Source: Acidimicrobiales bacterium
GTDB taxonomy: Bacteria; Actinomycetota; Acidimicrobiia; Acidimicrobiales; UBA8190
Direction: 5' to 3'
Length of the DNA stretch: 5,578 bases
Assembly: GCA_030042575.1 (NCBI GenBank)
Contig: JASHZK010000170.1
Coordinates: forward strand, 1-5,578
Part shown: piece by piece, positions 1 through 5,555 of the stretch
Layout: each line of letters begins with the position of its first letter
How positions within the stretch are numbered: position 1 is the first letter of the stretch
Notes under the pieces: generated by a model
Databases searched by the model: none
Seen by the model: the letters and a program-made list of their open reading frames with translations, nothing else
What the model was told of the DNA's origin: nothing
Translations under genes and position numbers: made by a program

Positions 1-107
1 ACCGTCAGCCAGCCCAGGCGCCGGGCGGCGACGTTGCCCGCCGGCCACAGTCCGGTGTCACCGGCCCGAAGGGCCTCGAGCAGTTTGGCGGCGTCGTCGG
101 GGGCCAT
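1..107 (-). CDS. pgi: Probable glucose-6-phosphate isomerase, N-terminal fragment (continues past the left edge)
   Basis: Only the first 35 codons are in the window, starting from an ATG at 107-105. The start of the peptide is MAPDDAAKLLEALRAGDTGL, followed by a segment ending in RRLGWLTV. The pattern 'acidic helix, then LW, then RLGWL' resembles the N-terminus of the phosphoglucose isomerases found free or fused to transaldolase in bacteria, which interconvert glucose-6-phosphate and fructose-6-phosphate in the cytoplasm. The ATG lies 8 bases after the tal stop on the same strand, so it is very likely read from the tkt-tal transcript. No clear Shine-Dalgarno precedes it, which fits translational coupling to tal. 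The SIS domains and the active site are outside the window, so the assignment rests on the short N-terminal resemblance and on the neighbours. Another pentose-phosphate or glycolytic enzyme remains possible. Confidence 0.6.
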   Translation of the reverse strand, partial: MAPDDAAKLLEALRAGDTGLWPAGNVAARRLGWLT

Positions 108-115
108 CTGGCCGC

Positions 116-1243
116 CTAGTGGCCGGCCGACAGGGCGGCGGCCTTGTCGGTGAGGACCTGGATCAGTTCGTCGAAGGACTTGGCGAAGCTGGCCACCCCC
201 TCGTCCTCCAGGGTGCGGGCCACGTCGGCCATGTCGATGCCGACCTGGCCCAGCGCATCGAGGGTCTGCCGGGCGCCGCCCGGGTCGACATCCACGGTCC
301 GAGACACGGTGCCGTGGTCCAAGAAGGCGTCGACAGTCTGGTCGGGCATGGTGTTGACCGTGTGGGGCCCGATGAGGCCGTCCACGTACTTGAGATCCGG
401 ATAGTCCGGGTTCTTGGTCGATGTCGACGCCCACAGCGGGCGCTGCACGTTGGCGCCCTTCAGGGCCAAGCGCCGCCAGCGCTCGCTGGCGAATCGCTCT
501 TCGAACAGCTGGTAGGCCAGTCGGGCCTGGGCCACGGCGGCCGAGCCGCGCTGGTCGAGCACCGTAGGGATGGCGCCGGATTCCTGGCCGGCCAAGGTCT
601 CGAGGCGCCGGTCGACCTCGGTGTCGACCCGGCTCACGAAGAACGAGGCCACCCCGTGCACGGCGGACAAGTCGTCGGCACCGCCGGCCAGACGGTCTTC
701 CAACCCGCCCATGTAGGCGTCGATGACCTCGTCGTAGCGCTCCAGGGAGAACAGCAGGGTCACGTTGATGTTGCGGCCCTCGCTGACCATGGTCCGGACG
801 GCGGGAACGCCTTCGGCCGTACCGGGGATCTTCACGTAGAGGTTGGGGGCGGCGATGAGCGTGTGGAAATGGCGGGCCGAGGCGATGGTTCCCCCCGTGT
901 CGTGGGCCAGCGAGGGCAGCACTTCCAGCGACACGTACCCGTCGACGCCACCCGACGATTCGTGCACCGGCCGCAGCACCTCCAGGGCGTGACGAATGTC
1001 GTCCACCACCATGTCCCAGTAGGCGTCCTCCACGTCGTTGGATCCGATGAGGTCGGCGAATTGCTCGTCGTAGACGGTGCTGCCCTCGATGGCCTTGGCG
1101 AAGATGGTGGGGTTGGAGGTGACGCCGCGGATGCCCTGGCCCACCAGCACGGCGAGGGTGCCGTTCTGCAGGTAGTCGCGGCGGAGGTTGTCGAGCCAAG
1201 GGCTCTGTCCCTGCTGCTCGAACAGATCGTGCAGCTTGGTCAT
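116..1243 (-). CDS. tal: Transaldolase
   Basis: This 375-aa cytoplasmic enzyme transfers a dihydroxyacetone unit between sedoheptulose-7-phosphate and glyceraldehyde-3-phosphate in the non-oxidative pentose phosphate pathway. The sequence shows the family signatures in order: WLDNL with Asp18; GVTSNPTIFAKAI at 40-52; SLEV with Glu107; LYVKIPGTAEG at 135-145, whose Lys138 is the Schiff-base lysine; NVTLLFSLERY at 160-170; SRVD with Arg205; and WASTSTKNP at 271-279. The length matches the long actinobacterial transaldolases (about 370 aa) rather than the roughly 315-aa E. coli TalB type. The ATG start is fixed by a strong Shine-Dalgarno 6 bases upstream and by an ATGA overlap with the tkt stop. 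The stop is TAG at 118-116. All expected catalytic residues are present and the gene looks intact. It lies between tkt and a probable pgi on the same strand. Confidence 0.96.
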   Translation of the reverse strand: MTKLHDLFEQQGQSPWLDNLRRDYLQNGTLAVLVGQGIRGVTSNPTIFAKAIEGSTVYDEQFADLIGSNDVEDAYWDMVVDDIRHALEVLRPVHESSGGVDGYVSLEVLPSLAHDTGGTIASARHFHTLIAAPNLYVKIPGTAEGVPAVRTMVSEGRNINVTLLFSLERYDEVIDAYMGGLEDRLAGGADDLSAVHGVASFFVSRVDTEVDRRLETLAGQESGAIPTVLDQRGSAAVAQARLAYQLFEERFASERWRRLALKGANVQRPLWASTSTKNPDYPDLKYVDGLIGPHTVNTMPDQTVDAFLDHGTVSRTVDVDPGGARQTLDALGQVGIDMADVARTLEDEGVASFAKSFDELIQVLTDKAAALSAGH

Positions 1244-3225
1244 GGTCGGCTCCTTTCCACCAGCGCCCGGGCCCGGGCCGCCACGTTGTCGGCGGTGTAG
1301 CCGAAGTGCTCGAGGACGACGGCGCCCGGTGCCGAGGCGCCGAAGTGGTCGATGGAGAGACTGTCGTCGGCGTAGCGCTCCCAGCCCAGGGAGGCGGCCG
1401 CTTCCACCGCCAGCACGGGAACCCCGGGGGGCAGCACCGTGTGGCGATAAGCCTCGTCCTGCAGGGCGAAGAGCTCCCAGCAGGGCAGCGACACCACGTT
1501 GGCGGACAGGGCTGGCCCTGGGGAGCCCTGTCCGAGCAGTCGGGTCGCCGCCAGGCACAGCTGAACCTCGCTGCCCGTGCCCACCAGCACCACGTCGGGA
1601 GGCCCCGACGCCGGGCGCAGGACGTATCCACCGCGGCGGACCCCCTCGTAGGCGCTGTCGGTACCGGCCAGCACGGGCAGGTCCTGACGAGTCAGCAACA
1701 GGCCGGTGGGGCCCTCGGAGTCGATGGCGATCCGCCAGGCATGGGCCGTCTCGTTGGCGTCGGCCGGGCGAATGACCCGGAGCCCGGGCATGGCCCGCAT
1801 GGCGGCCAACTGCTCGACCGGCTGGTGGGTGGGGCCGTCCTCGCCCAGCCCCACCGAGTCGTGCGTCCAGGAGTAGACGACATGTGCCTGCGACAGTGCG
1901 GCCAGGCGGACGGCCGGGCGCATGTAGTCGCTGAAGATGAAGAAGGTGCCCCCCACCGGCAGCACACCGCCGTGGAGGGCCATGCCGGTCATGATCCCGC
2001 CCATGGTGTGCTCCCGGATGCCGTAGTGGACCTGGTTTCCGCCGGGGTCGTCGGTCGACTGGTTTGAGCCGTTCGCCAGCTTCACCCCGTTGTTCTTGGT
2101 GAGGTCGGCGGAACCGACGACCAGTCCGGGGATGAGTTCGGCGCTGGCGTCGATGCACTGGTTGAGCGCTCGGCGCGTGGCCAGCATGGCACCGGCCTCG
2201 AAGGTGGGGAGCTTGGTCTCCCAACCGTCCAAGCCGCGTCCGCCCTGGGCCGCCGCCCACGCCGTTTTGTCGATGGGCGCGGCCTCGAAGCGCGCCCGCC
2301 ACTGGGTGCTCAGCGCCCGGCCCCGTTCGCCGCAGGACCGGTAGTAGGCCAAGACCTCTTCGGGCACCCAGAAGTCCTCGTCGGGGGGAAGGCCGAGGAT
2401 CTGTTTTGTCTGACGCACCACGTCCTCTCCCAGGGGATCGCCGTGGGCCTCGGGGGTGTCCTGGGCGGAGGAGGGCCAGCCGATGTGGCTGCGCAGCACG
2501 AGCATCGACGGCCTGTCCTCCACGGCCATGGCCCGGCGCAGGGCGGACTCGAGCACCTCGGTGTCGTTGGCCACCTCGCCCAGCACCTCGGTGTGCCATC
2601 CGTAGGCGGAGAAGCGCTCGGCGGCGTCGTCGTTGTAGGCGAGCTCGGTGGGCCCGTCGATGGTGATGTGGTTGTCGTCGTACACGTACACCAGCCGCCC
2701 CAGCCCCAGATGGCCGGCCAGGGAGGCCGCCTCGTGGCTGATGCCCTCCATGAGGTCCCCGTCGGAACAGACGACGAAGGTGTGGTGGTCGACCACCTCC
2801 GGTCCGAAACGGGCTCGCAGCCACCGCTCGGCCAGTCCCATGCCCACCCCGTTGGCAAAGCCCTGGCCGAGTGGCCCGGTGGTGACCTCCACCCCGGCGG
2901 TGTGGTGGACCTCGGGATGGCCCGGTGTCTTCGAGCCCCACTGGCGGAACCGGCGGATGTCCTCCAGCGACAGCCCGTACCCGGTGAGGAACAGAAACGA
3001 GTAGAGCAGGATCGAGGCGTGGCCGTTGGAGAGCACGAAGCGGTCACGATCGGGCCACGACGGGTCGGCGGGATCGTGGCGCATGATCCGGGTGAACAGG
3101 ACGTGGGCCAGCGGCGCCAGGGCCATGGCCGTGCCCGGGTGCCCGGAGTTCGCCTTCTGGGGGGCGTCCATGGCCAACCCTCTCACGACGTTGATGCCCA
3201 GCTGCTCGATGTCGGTGTCGCTCAC
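1240..3225 (-). CDS. tkt: Transketolase
   Basis: This thiamine-diphosphate enzyme moves two-carbon ketol units between sugar phosphates in the non-oxidative pentose phosphate (and, where present, Calvin) pathway. Counting from the GTG at 3225 (661 aa), the visible motifs are SGHPG (27-31, His29), NGH (66-68), TPGHPE (100-105), TTGPLGQG (115-122), the cofactor motif SDGDLMEG (154-161) with Asp155, then Asn185 for Mg/ThDP binding, HGDPLG (261-266), IREH (403-406) with the catalytic Glu405, and the second signature THDSVGLGEDGPTHQPVEQ (454-472) with His467. The C-terminal domain follows. Length and motif order are normal, and SDG in place of GDG is also what I recall for mycobacterial transketolase. 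An in-frame GTG at 3234 would add three residues (664 aa); I prefer 3225 because a TACGGT -10 box overlaps the upstream codon and lies 7 bases before 3225, and neither start has a good Shine-Dalgarno. Its stop overlaps tal by 4 bases, so the two are probably co-transcribed. Confidence 0.96.
   Translation of the reverse strand: MSDTDIEQLGINVVRGLAMDAPQKANSGHPGTAMALAPLAHVLFTRIMRHDPADPSWPDRDRFVLSNGHASILLYSFLFLTGYGLSLEDIRRFRQWGSKTPGHPEVHHTAGVEVTTGPLGQGFANGVGMGLAERWLRARFGPEVVDHHTFVVCSDGDLMEGISHEAASLAGHLGLGRLVYVYDDNHITIDGPTELAYNDDAAERFSAYGWHTEVLGEVANDTEVLESALRRAMAVEDRPSMLVLRSHIGWPSSAQDTPEAHGDPLGEDVVRQTKQILGLPPDEDFWVPEEVLAYYRSCGERGRALSTQWRARFEAAPIDKTAWAAAQGGRGLDGWETKLPTFEAGAMLATRRALNQCIDASAELIPGLVVGSADLTKNNGVKLANGSNQSTDDPGGNQVHYGIREHTMGGIMTGMALHGGVLPVGGTFFIFSDYMRPAVRLAALSQAHVVYSWTHDSVGLGEDGPTHQPVEQLAAMRAMPGLRVIRPADANETAHAWRIAIDSEGPTGLLLTRQDLPVLAGTDSAYEGVRRGGYVLRPASGPPDVVLVGTGSEVQLCLAATRLLGQGSPGPALSANVVSLPCWELFALQDEAYRHTVLPPGVPVLAVEAAASLGWERYADDSLSIDHFGASAPGAVVLEHFGYTADNVAARARALVERSRP
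1250..1258 (-). promoter_or_regulatory. Ribosome binding site for tal, inside the tkt 3' end
   Basis: On the minus strand the sequence GGAAAGGAG sits 6 bases before the tal ATG (1243-1241). It is the strongest Shine-Dalgarno in the window and lies within the last codons of tkt, whose TGA (1242-1240) overlaps the tal ATG. It decides the tal start and suggests that ribosomes finishing tkt can reinitiate at tal. Confidence 0.85.
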
Positions 3226-3232
3226 CCGGGTC

Positions 3233-3260
3233 ACCGTACCCGCTGGACAGATTCGGGCAA
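3233..3260 (-). promoter_or_regulatory. Candidate promoter of the tkt-tal-pgi operon
   Basis: On the minus strand TTGCCC (3260-3255, four of six matches to TTGACA) is followed after 16 bases by TACGGT (3238-3233), which fits the TANNNT -10 consensus. The -10 ends 7 bases before the GTG at 3225, so transcription would start at or very near the start codon and give a leaderless mRNA. This is read from the sequence by eye; no transcript data support it. Confidence 0.5.
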
Positions 3261-3279
3261 CGGGCAGCGTCCTGCCCGT
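3260..3279. repeat. Perfect 20-bp inverted repeat upstream of tkt
   Basis: Two 8-base arms, ACGGGCAG (3260-3267) and CTGCCCGT (3272-3279), are separated by CGTC. It lies between the FIST stop and the tkt start, and its left end touches the candidate -35 box of tkt. On the minus strand a further TGCCCG follows the repeat directly (3259-3254), making a third partial copy of the half-site. It could be an operator for a dimeric regulator of tkt or a transcript hairpin ending FIST transcription. There is no T-tract on either side, so a classical Rho-independent terminator is unlikely. Confidence 0.5.
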
Positions 3280-3330
3280 GCCATCCCGGTCCGGCGGGTT
3301 CCCCGGGTGATGCCCAGGGAGGGGCCGGTG

Positions 3331-4491
3331 TCACCCCGGGCCGGGCGGGTCGCGCACCAGGGCGATCGAGGCGGTGAAGCCGTGGAGGAAGTTGTGCCCC
3401 CCCACGGGACCGAGCTCGCCGGCGGCGAAGAAGCCGGCCAGGGGGATGTGGCCCAACTCCTCGGTGAGCACGCCCACGTCGTGGTCGGGCCCGTCGAACA
3501 GGCGGGTGCCGCGGCCGTTGCAGGTGAACAGGAGGGCGGCGTCGGCCCGCCGACCGTGCAACAGGGCCCGCAGGTCGTCGTCGGCCGTCTGGGCGTCGCG
3601 CAGGTGGAACTGCACGGTGGTGCCCACCGGCACCACGTCGCCGACGGCGATGGCTCCGCTCGAGCGGTCGGCGCCCACCACGTTGCGCACCAGGAAGTCG
3701 CCCCGGCCGAAGGACTCGCGATGCTCGTCGATGACCCGGCCCAGGTGCAGCCCGCCGGACTCGAGCAGGCGCACCTCCTCCTCGTCGAGCGTCTCGGTGG
3801 CCTGGGACACCAGCTGTTCGAGGGCCGGGCGCCCGGCCAGCTCGAGCAGCACGTTGCCCTCGGACCGGGTCACCACCAGGGGATGGCCGAAGGGGCGACA
3901 GCCCTGGGAGACGACGGTCTCCACCTCGATCCCCGGTCCGAGGAGGACGCCCACCGCGCCGCTGGGCCTGACGGTGTCTCCCAGCACCAGGCGGTTGCCT
4001 CCCGGGCCACGGCCGGCCGACGCCATGCCACCGACCACGGCCAGGGCCGGGTGGCGCTGTTGGATCCAGTCCATGACGTCTTCGACCGGGAAGCTGTAGG
4101 GGTCGGCCACGAGGAGCACGGCCTGTGGACGGAAGGCCAACTCGGCGGGCCAACCAGCCAGGGTGGCCCCTTCGCCGTCGACGGGTACCACCTCCAGGGT
4201 CAGCGGGACGAGCGGTCCGGTGCGCGCCGCCAGCAAGGTGATCGCCGCGCTCTGCTCGACTTCGCGGTGGGGGCCCACCACCGACTCGGCGGCGCAGCCC
4301 ACGACGACGAGCGGGTGCAGGACCGACTGGACCACCGAAGCCGCCTCCTGCAGGGCACCGGCGTGGGGCGGGGTCACGAAGAGCAGGGCCAGGTCGGGCC
4401 GATCACCGAGGCGTTCGAGGACCTGGCCGGCGACCTCGCCCACGGCGTGGGCCGTCACCGGGTGCTCGCTCATGGCGGCGGCGAAGGGCAC
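3331..4491 (-). CDS. Stand-alone FIST domain (FIST_N/FIST_C) sensory protein
   Basis: This 386-aa protein has the two-part FIST architecture and nothing else: an N-terminal half with LALLFVTPPHAG (34-45), VVVGCAAESVVG (62-73), the PYSFPVEDVMDW segment (131-142) and VVGGMASAGRG (152-162), then SQGCRPFGHPL (195-205), and a FIST_C half with GDFLVRNVVG (264-273), VQFHLRDAQTADDDL (293-307), ALLFTCNGRG (319-328) and LAGFFAAGELGPVGGHNFLH (351-370). FIST domains are described as small-ligand sensors, usually coupled to kinases, chemoreceptors or cyclic-di-GMP enzymes; some members (NosP) bind heme and sense nitric oxide. No signal peptide, membrane helix or output domain is visible, so it is probably a soluble ligand-binding protein. 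The start is a GTG at 4491-4489; an internal ATG at 4473 would remove six residues that look conserved (PFAAA..SEHP). No adjacent kinase is present, so its ligand and partner are unknown. Confidence 0.9.
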   Translation of the reverse strand: MPFAAAMSEHPVTAHAVGEVAGQVLERLGDRPDLALLFVTPPHAGALQEAASVVQSVLHPLVVVGCAAESVVGPHREVEQSAAITLLAARTGPLVPLTLEVVPVDGEGATLAGWPAELAFRPQAVLLVADPYSFPVEDVMDWIQQRHPALAVVGGMASAGRGPGGNRLVLGDTVRPSGAVGVLLGPGIEVETVVSQGCRPFGHPLVVTRSEGNVLLELAGRPALEQLVSQATETLDEEEVRLLESGGLHLGRVIDEHRESFGRGDFLVRNVVGADRSSGAIAVGDVVPVGTTVQFHLRDAQTADDDLRALLHGRRADAALLFTCNGRGTRLFDGPDHDVGVLTEELGHIPLAGFFAAGELGPVGGHNFLHGFTASIALVRDPPGPG

Positions 4492-4498
4492 ACCGGCG

Positions 4499-4504
4499 AC
4501 GCTA
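4499..4504 (-). promoter_or_regulatory. Candidate -10 box of the FIST gene
   Basis: On the minus strand TAGCGT fits TANNNT and ends 7 bases before the GTG start at 4491, the spacing expected for a leaderless mRNA. No Shine-Dalgarno is present in that gap and no convincing -35 element is seen. It is preceded by CAC, as is the -10 box on the other strand of this 70-base divergent spacer. Confidence 0.4.
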
Positions 4505-4546
4505 GTGGGCCTCTGACCAGCGGGCGCCTGGGGGCGCGGCGCGCAC

Positions 4547-4552
4547 TACGGT
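4547..4552 (+). promoter_or_regulatory. Candidate -10 box of the thioesterase-Holin-X cluster
   Basis: TACGGT, identical to the candidate tkt -10 box, ends 9 bases before the GTG at 4562. There is no Shine-Dalgarno before that GTG, so a leaderless or very short-leader transcript is plausible. No clear -35 element is visible. The whole spacer between the two divergent genes is only 70 bases, so the two promoters probably share regulatory sequence. Confidence 0.4.
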
Positions 4553-4561
4553 CGGACGTCT

Positions 4562-4999
4562 GTGGCCTCCGCCATGCAGGTACCGCCCAACTGCGACCTC
4601 ACCTTGGGCATGGTGTGCCTGGACAAGAGCGAACCGGGACACACCGTGTGGCGGATGCCGGCCGACGAACGCTTCGCCAACCCGGCCGGCCTGGTCCAGG
4701 GGGGCTTTCTCGCTGCTTTCTGTGACTCGGCCATGGGGGCGGCCAGCGTGACGTGGGCCCGGGCCCGCCGGCTGGGGGGAGGAAAGGTGTCTTCGGCCAA
4801 CGCCGAGCTCAAGATCAGCTTCCTGGCCCCGGTGCGGGCCGGGGGGTGGCTCACCTGCACGGCCCAGGTCGTCTCCGGTGGCACGCGGGTGGCCTTCGTG
4901 GAGGCCGAGGTGGTCGACGCCCATGAGCGTCCCGTGGCCCGAGCCAGCTCGACCTATATCCTGGCCCCCCGGAACGGCGGCGCCGAGGACGGAGGGTAG
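4562..4999 (+). CDS. PaaI-family hotdog-fold thioesterase
   Basis: This 145-aa cytoplasmic protein probably hydrolyses an acyl-CoA thioester as a dimer or tetramer of hotdog folds. The active-site segment is at 40-55, from Asn40 through LVQGGFLAAFCD to Asp55. By spacing, Asn40 and Asp55 align with Asn46 and Asp61 of E. coli PaaI, but the histidine of the usual HGG is Gln46 here. The central strand segment SSANAELKISFLAPVRAG (77-94) and the closing ARASSTYIL (127-135) are typical of the family, as is the length. The GTG at 4562 is chosen because a -10-like TACGGT lies 9 bases upstream; an ATG at 4574 (residue 5) is an alternative and also lacks a Shine-Dalgarno. Substrate is unknown; the neighbours are membrane proteins, not a catabolic pathway, so a phenylacetate role is not implied. 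It abuts the next gene directly. Confidence 0.88.
   Translation: MASAMQVPPNCDLTLGMVCLDKSEPGHTVWRMPADERFANPAGLVQGGFLAAFCDSAMGAASVTWARARRLGGGKVSSANAELKISFLAPVRAGGWLTCTAQVVSGGTRVAFVEAEVVDAHERPVARASSTYILAPRNGGAEDGG
4991..4996 (+). promoter_or_regulatory. Ribosome binding site of the Holin-X gene within the thioesterase 3' end
   Basis: GGAGGG occupies the last two sense codons (Gly-Gly) of the thioesterase gene and lies 3 bases before the GTG at 5000, separated only by the TAG stop. The spacing is short, but the motif is strong and supports this start and translational coupling. Confidence 0.6.
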
Positions 5000-5323
5000 G
5001 TGGCTGAAAAGGGCACTCGAGGCGCGGGCGGCGAGCTGGTGGAGCTGGTCGTCGACTACGCCAAGCAGGAGACGTTGGGACCACTGCGCGGGCTGGTGCG
5101 CTTCGTGGCCTTCGGACTGGCGGGCTCGGTGTTCCTGGCCGTCGGACTGTCGGTCATGCTCCTGGGCGGGCTCCGGGCCCTGCAGACCGAGACCGGGACC
5201 ACCTTCTCCGGCAACTTCACGTGGGTTCCCTACCTGATCGTGGCCGGGGGCGCCGTGCTGGTGGCGGGGCTGGCCGGCTGGCGGGTGACGGCCGGGCCGG
5301 CCCGCAGACGGGCGAGGGGCTGA
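5000..5323 (+). CDS. Holin-X / YqjE-like (phage holin superfamily III, DUF1469-type) membrane protein
   Basis: This 107-aa protein has a short amphipathic N-terminal helix (GGELVELVVDYAKQETLGPL, 10-29), a long hydrophobic segment at about 32-60, a short extracytoplasmic loop containing QTETGTTF (62-69), a second hydrophobic segment at about 77-97, and an Arg-rich cytoplasmic tail (PARRRARG). That layout and the 'ELV..YAKQET..PL' helix match the actinobacterial Holin-X family (Pfam Phage_holin_3_6), which includes E. coli YqjE. Despite the name these are chromosomal genes of unknown function, and no phage lysis genes are nearby. The GTG start at 5000 directly follows the thioesterase TAG with no gap. 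The gene is probably co-transcribed with the flanking genes. I am confident of the family-type topology, less so of any function. Confidence 0.8.
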   Translation: MAEKGTRGAGGELVELVVDYAKQETLGPLRGLVRFVAFGLAGSVFLAVGLSVMLLGGLRALQTETGTTFSGNFTWVPYLIVAGGAVLVAGLAGWRVTAGPARRRARG

Positions 5324-5327
5324 GCTC

Positions 5328-5555
5328 GTGCCCGCGTCTCGCTCCGCTCCCGGGGACCGCCCCATCACCAGGGACGACATCGAGGCCAAGCTTCGGGAGA
5401 TGGCCGGCGGGGTGGACGAGCAGGTGCAGGCGGCGCGTCCCGCCCTGCTCACGGGGGCGGCAGTGGGTGTGTCGGCGCTGGTGGTGCTGGCCTATCTGCT
5501 CGGCCGCCGTCGTGGACGGCGGCGCTCGGCCGTGGTGGAGATCCGCCGCCTGTGA
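5328..5555 (+). CDS. Small single-helix membrane protein of unknown function
   Basis: The 75-aa product has a charged N-terminal part with a predicted helix (ITRDDIEAKLREMAGGVDEQ, 13-32), one membrane helix at about 38-59 (LTGAAVGVSALVVLAYLLG), then a strongly basic stop-transfer stretch RRRGRRR (60-66) and a short tail ending EIRRL. This predicts a cytoplasmic-side anchor protein, although orientation is inferred from the positive charges. I do not recognise a named family with certainty; the layout recalls DUF3618 proteins and the YqjD/ElaB group, which also have a soluble helix plus one membrane anchor. The GTG start at 5328 has GAGGGG 8 bases upstream (5314-5319) and follows the Holin-X stop by 4 bases. 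Its TGA overlaps the next start by 4 bases. Confidence 0.75.
   Translation: MPASRSAPGDRPITRDDIEAKLREMAGGVDEQVQAARPALLTGAAVGVSALVVLAYLLGRRRGRRRSAVVEIRRL

Noticed and set aside
119..1300. A 393-codon plus-strand frame covering the whole of tal.
   Set aside because: It mirrors tal exactly in antisense, has no ribosome binding site and no recognisable motif, and the minus strand has complete transaldolase signatures.
1244..2941. An upstream extension that would make a 941-aa protein ending in transaldolase.
   Set aside because: The extension is an out-of-frame reading of tkt rich in Arg, Gly and Pro; the real tal start is the ATG at 1243 with its Shine-Dalgarno.
3260..3279. The inverted repeat as a Rho-independent terminator for the FIST gene.
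   Set aside because: No run of T follows the stem on either strand, and it directly abuts a plausible -35 box, so an operator reading fits at least as well.
2443..4725. A 760-codon open frame on the plus strand crossing tkt, the spacer and the FIST gene.
   Set aside because: It is antisense to two genes with clear family motifs, spans their intergenic region, and its product is a low-complexity mix of Gly, His, Val, Arg and Gln with no recognisable domain. Long antisense frames are expected at this GC content.
5000..5323. The holin-like gene as evidence of a prophage.
   Set aside because: No endolysin, integrase, structural gene or attachment repeat is visible, and Holin-X proteins are common chromosomal genes in Actinomycetota.
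4502..5452. A 316-codon minus-strand frame opposite the thioesterase and the small membrane genes.
   Set aside because: The product is compositionally biased with no domain, while the plus-strand genes have hotdog motifs, membrane helices and operon spacing.
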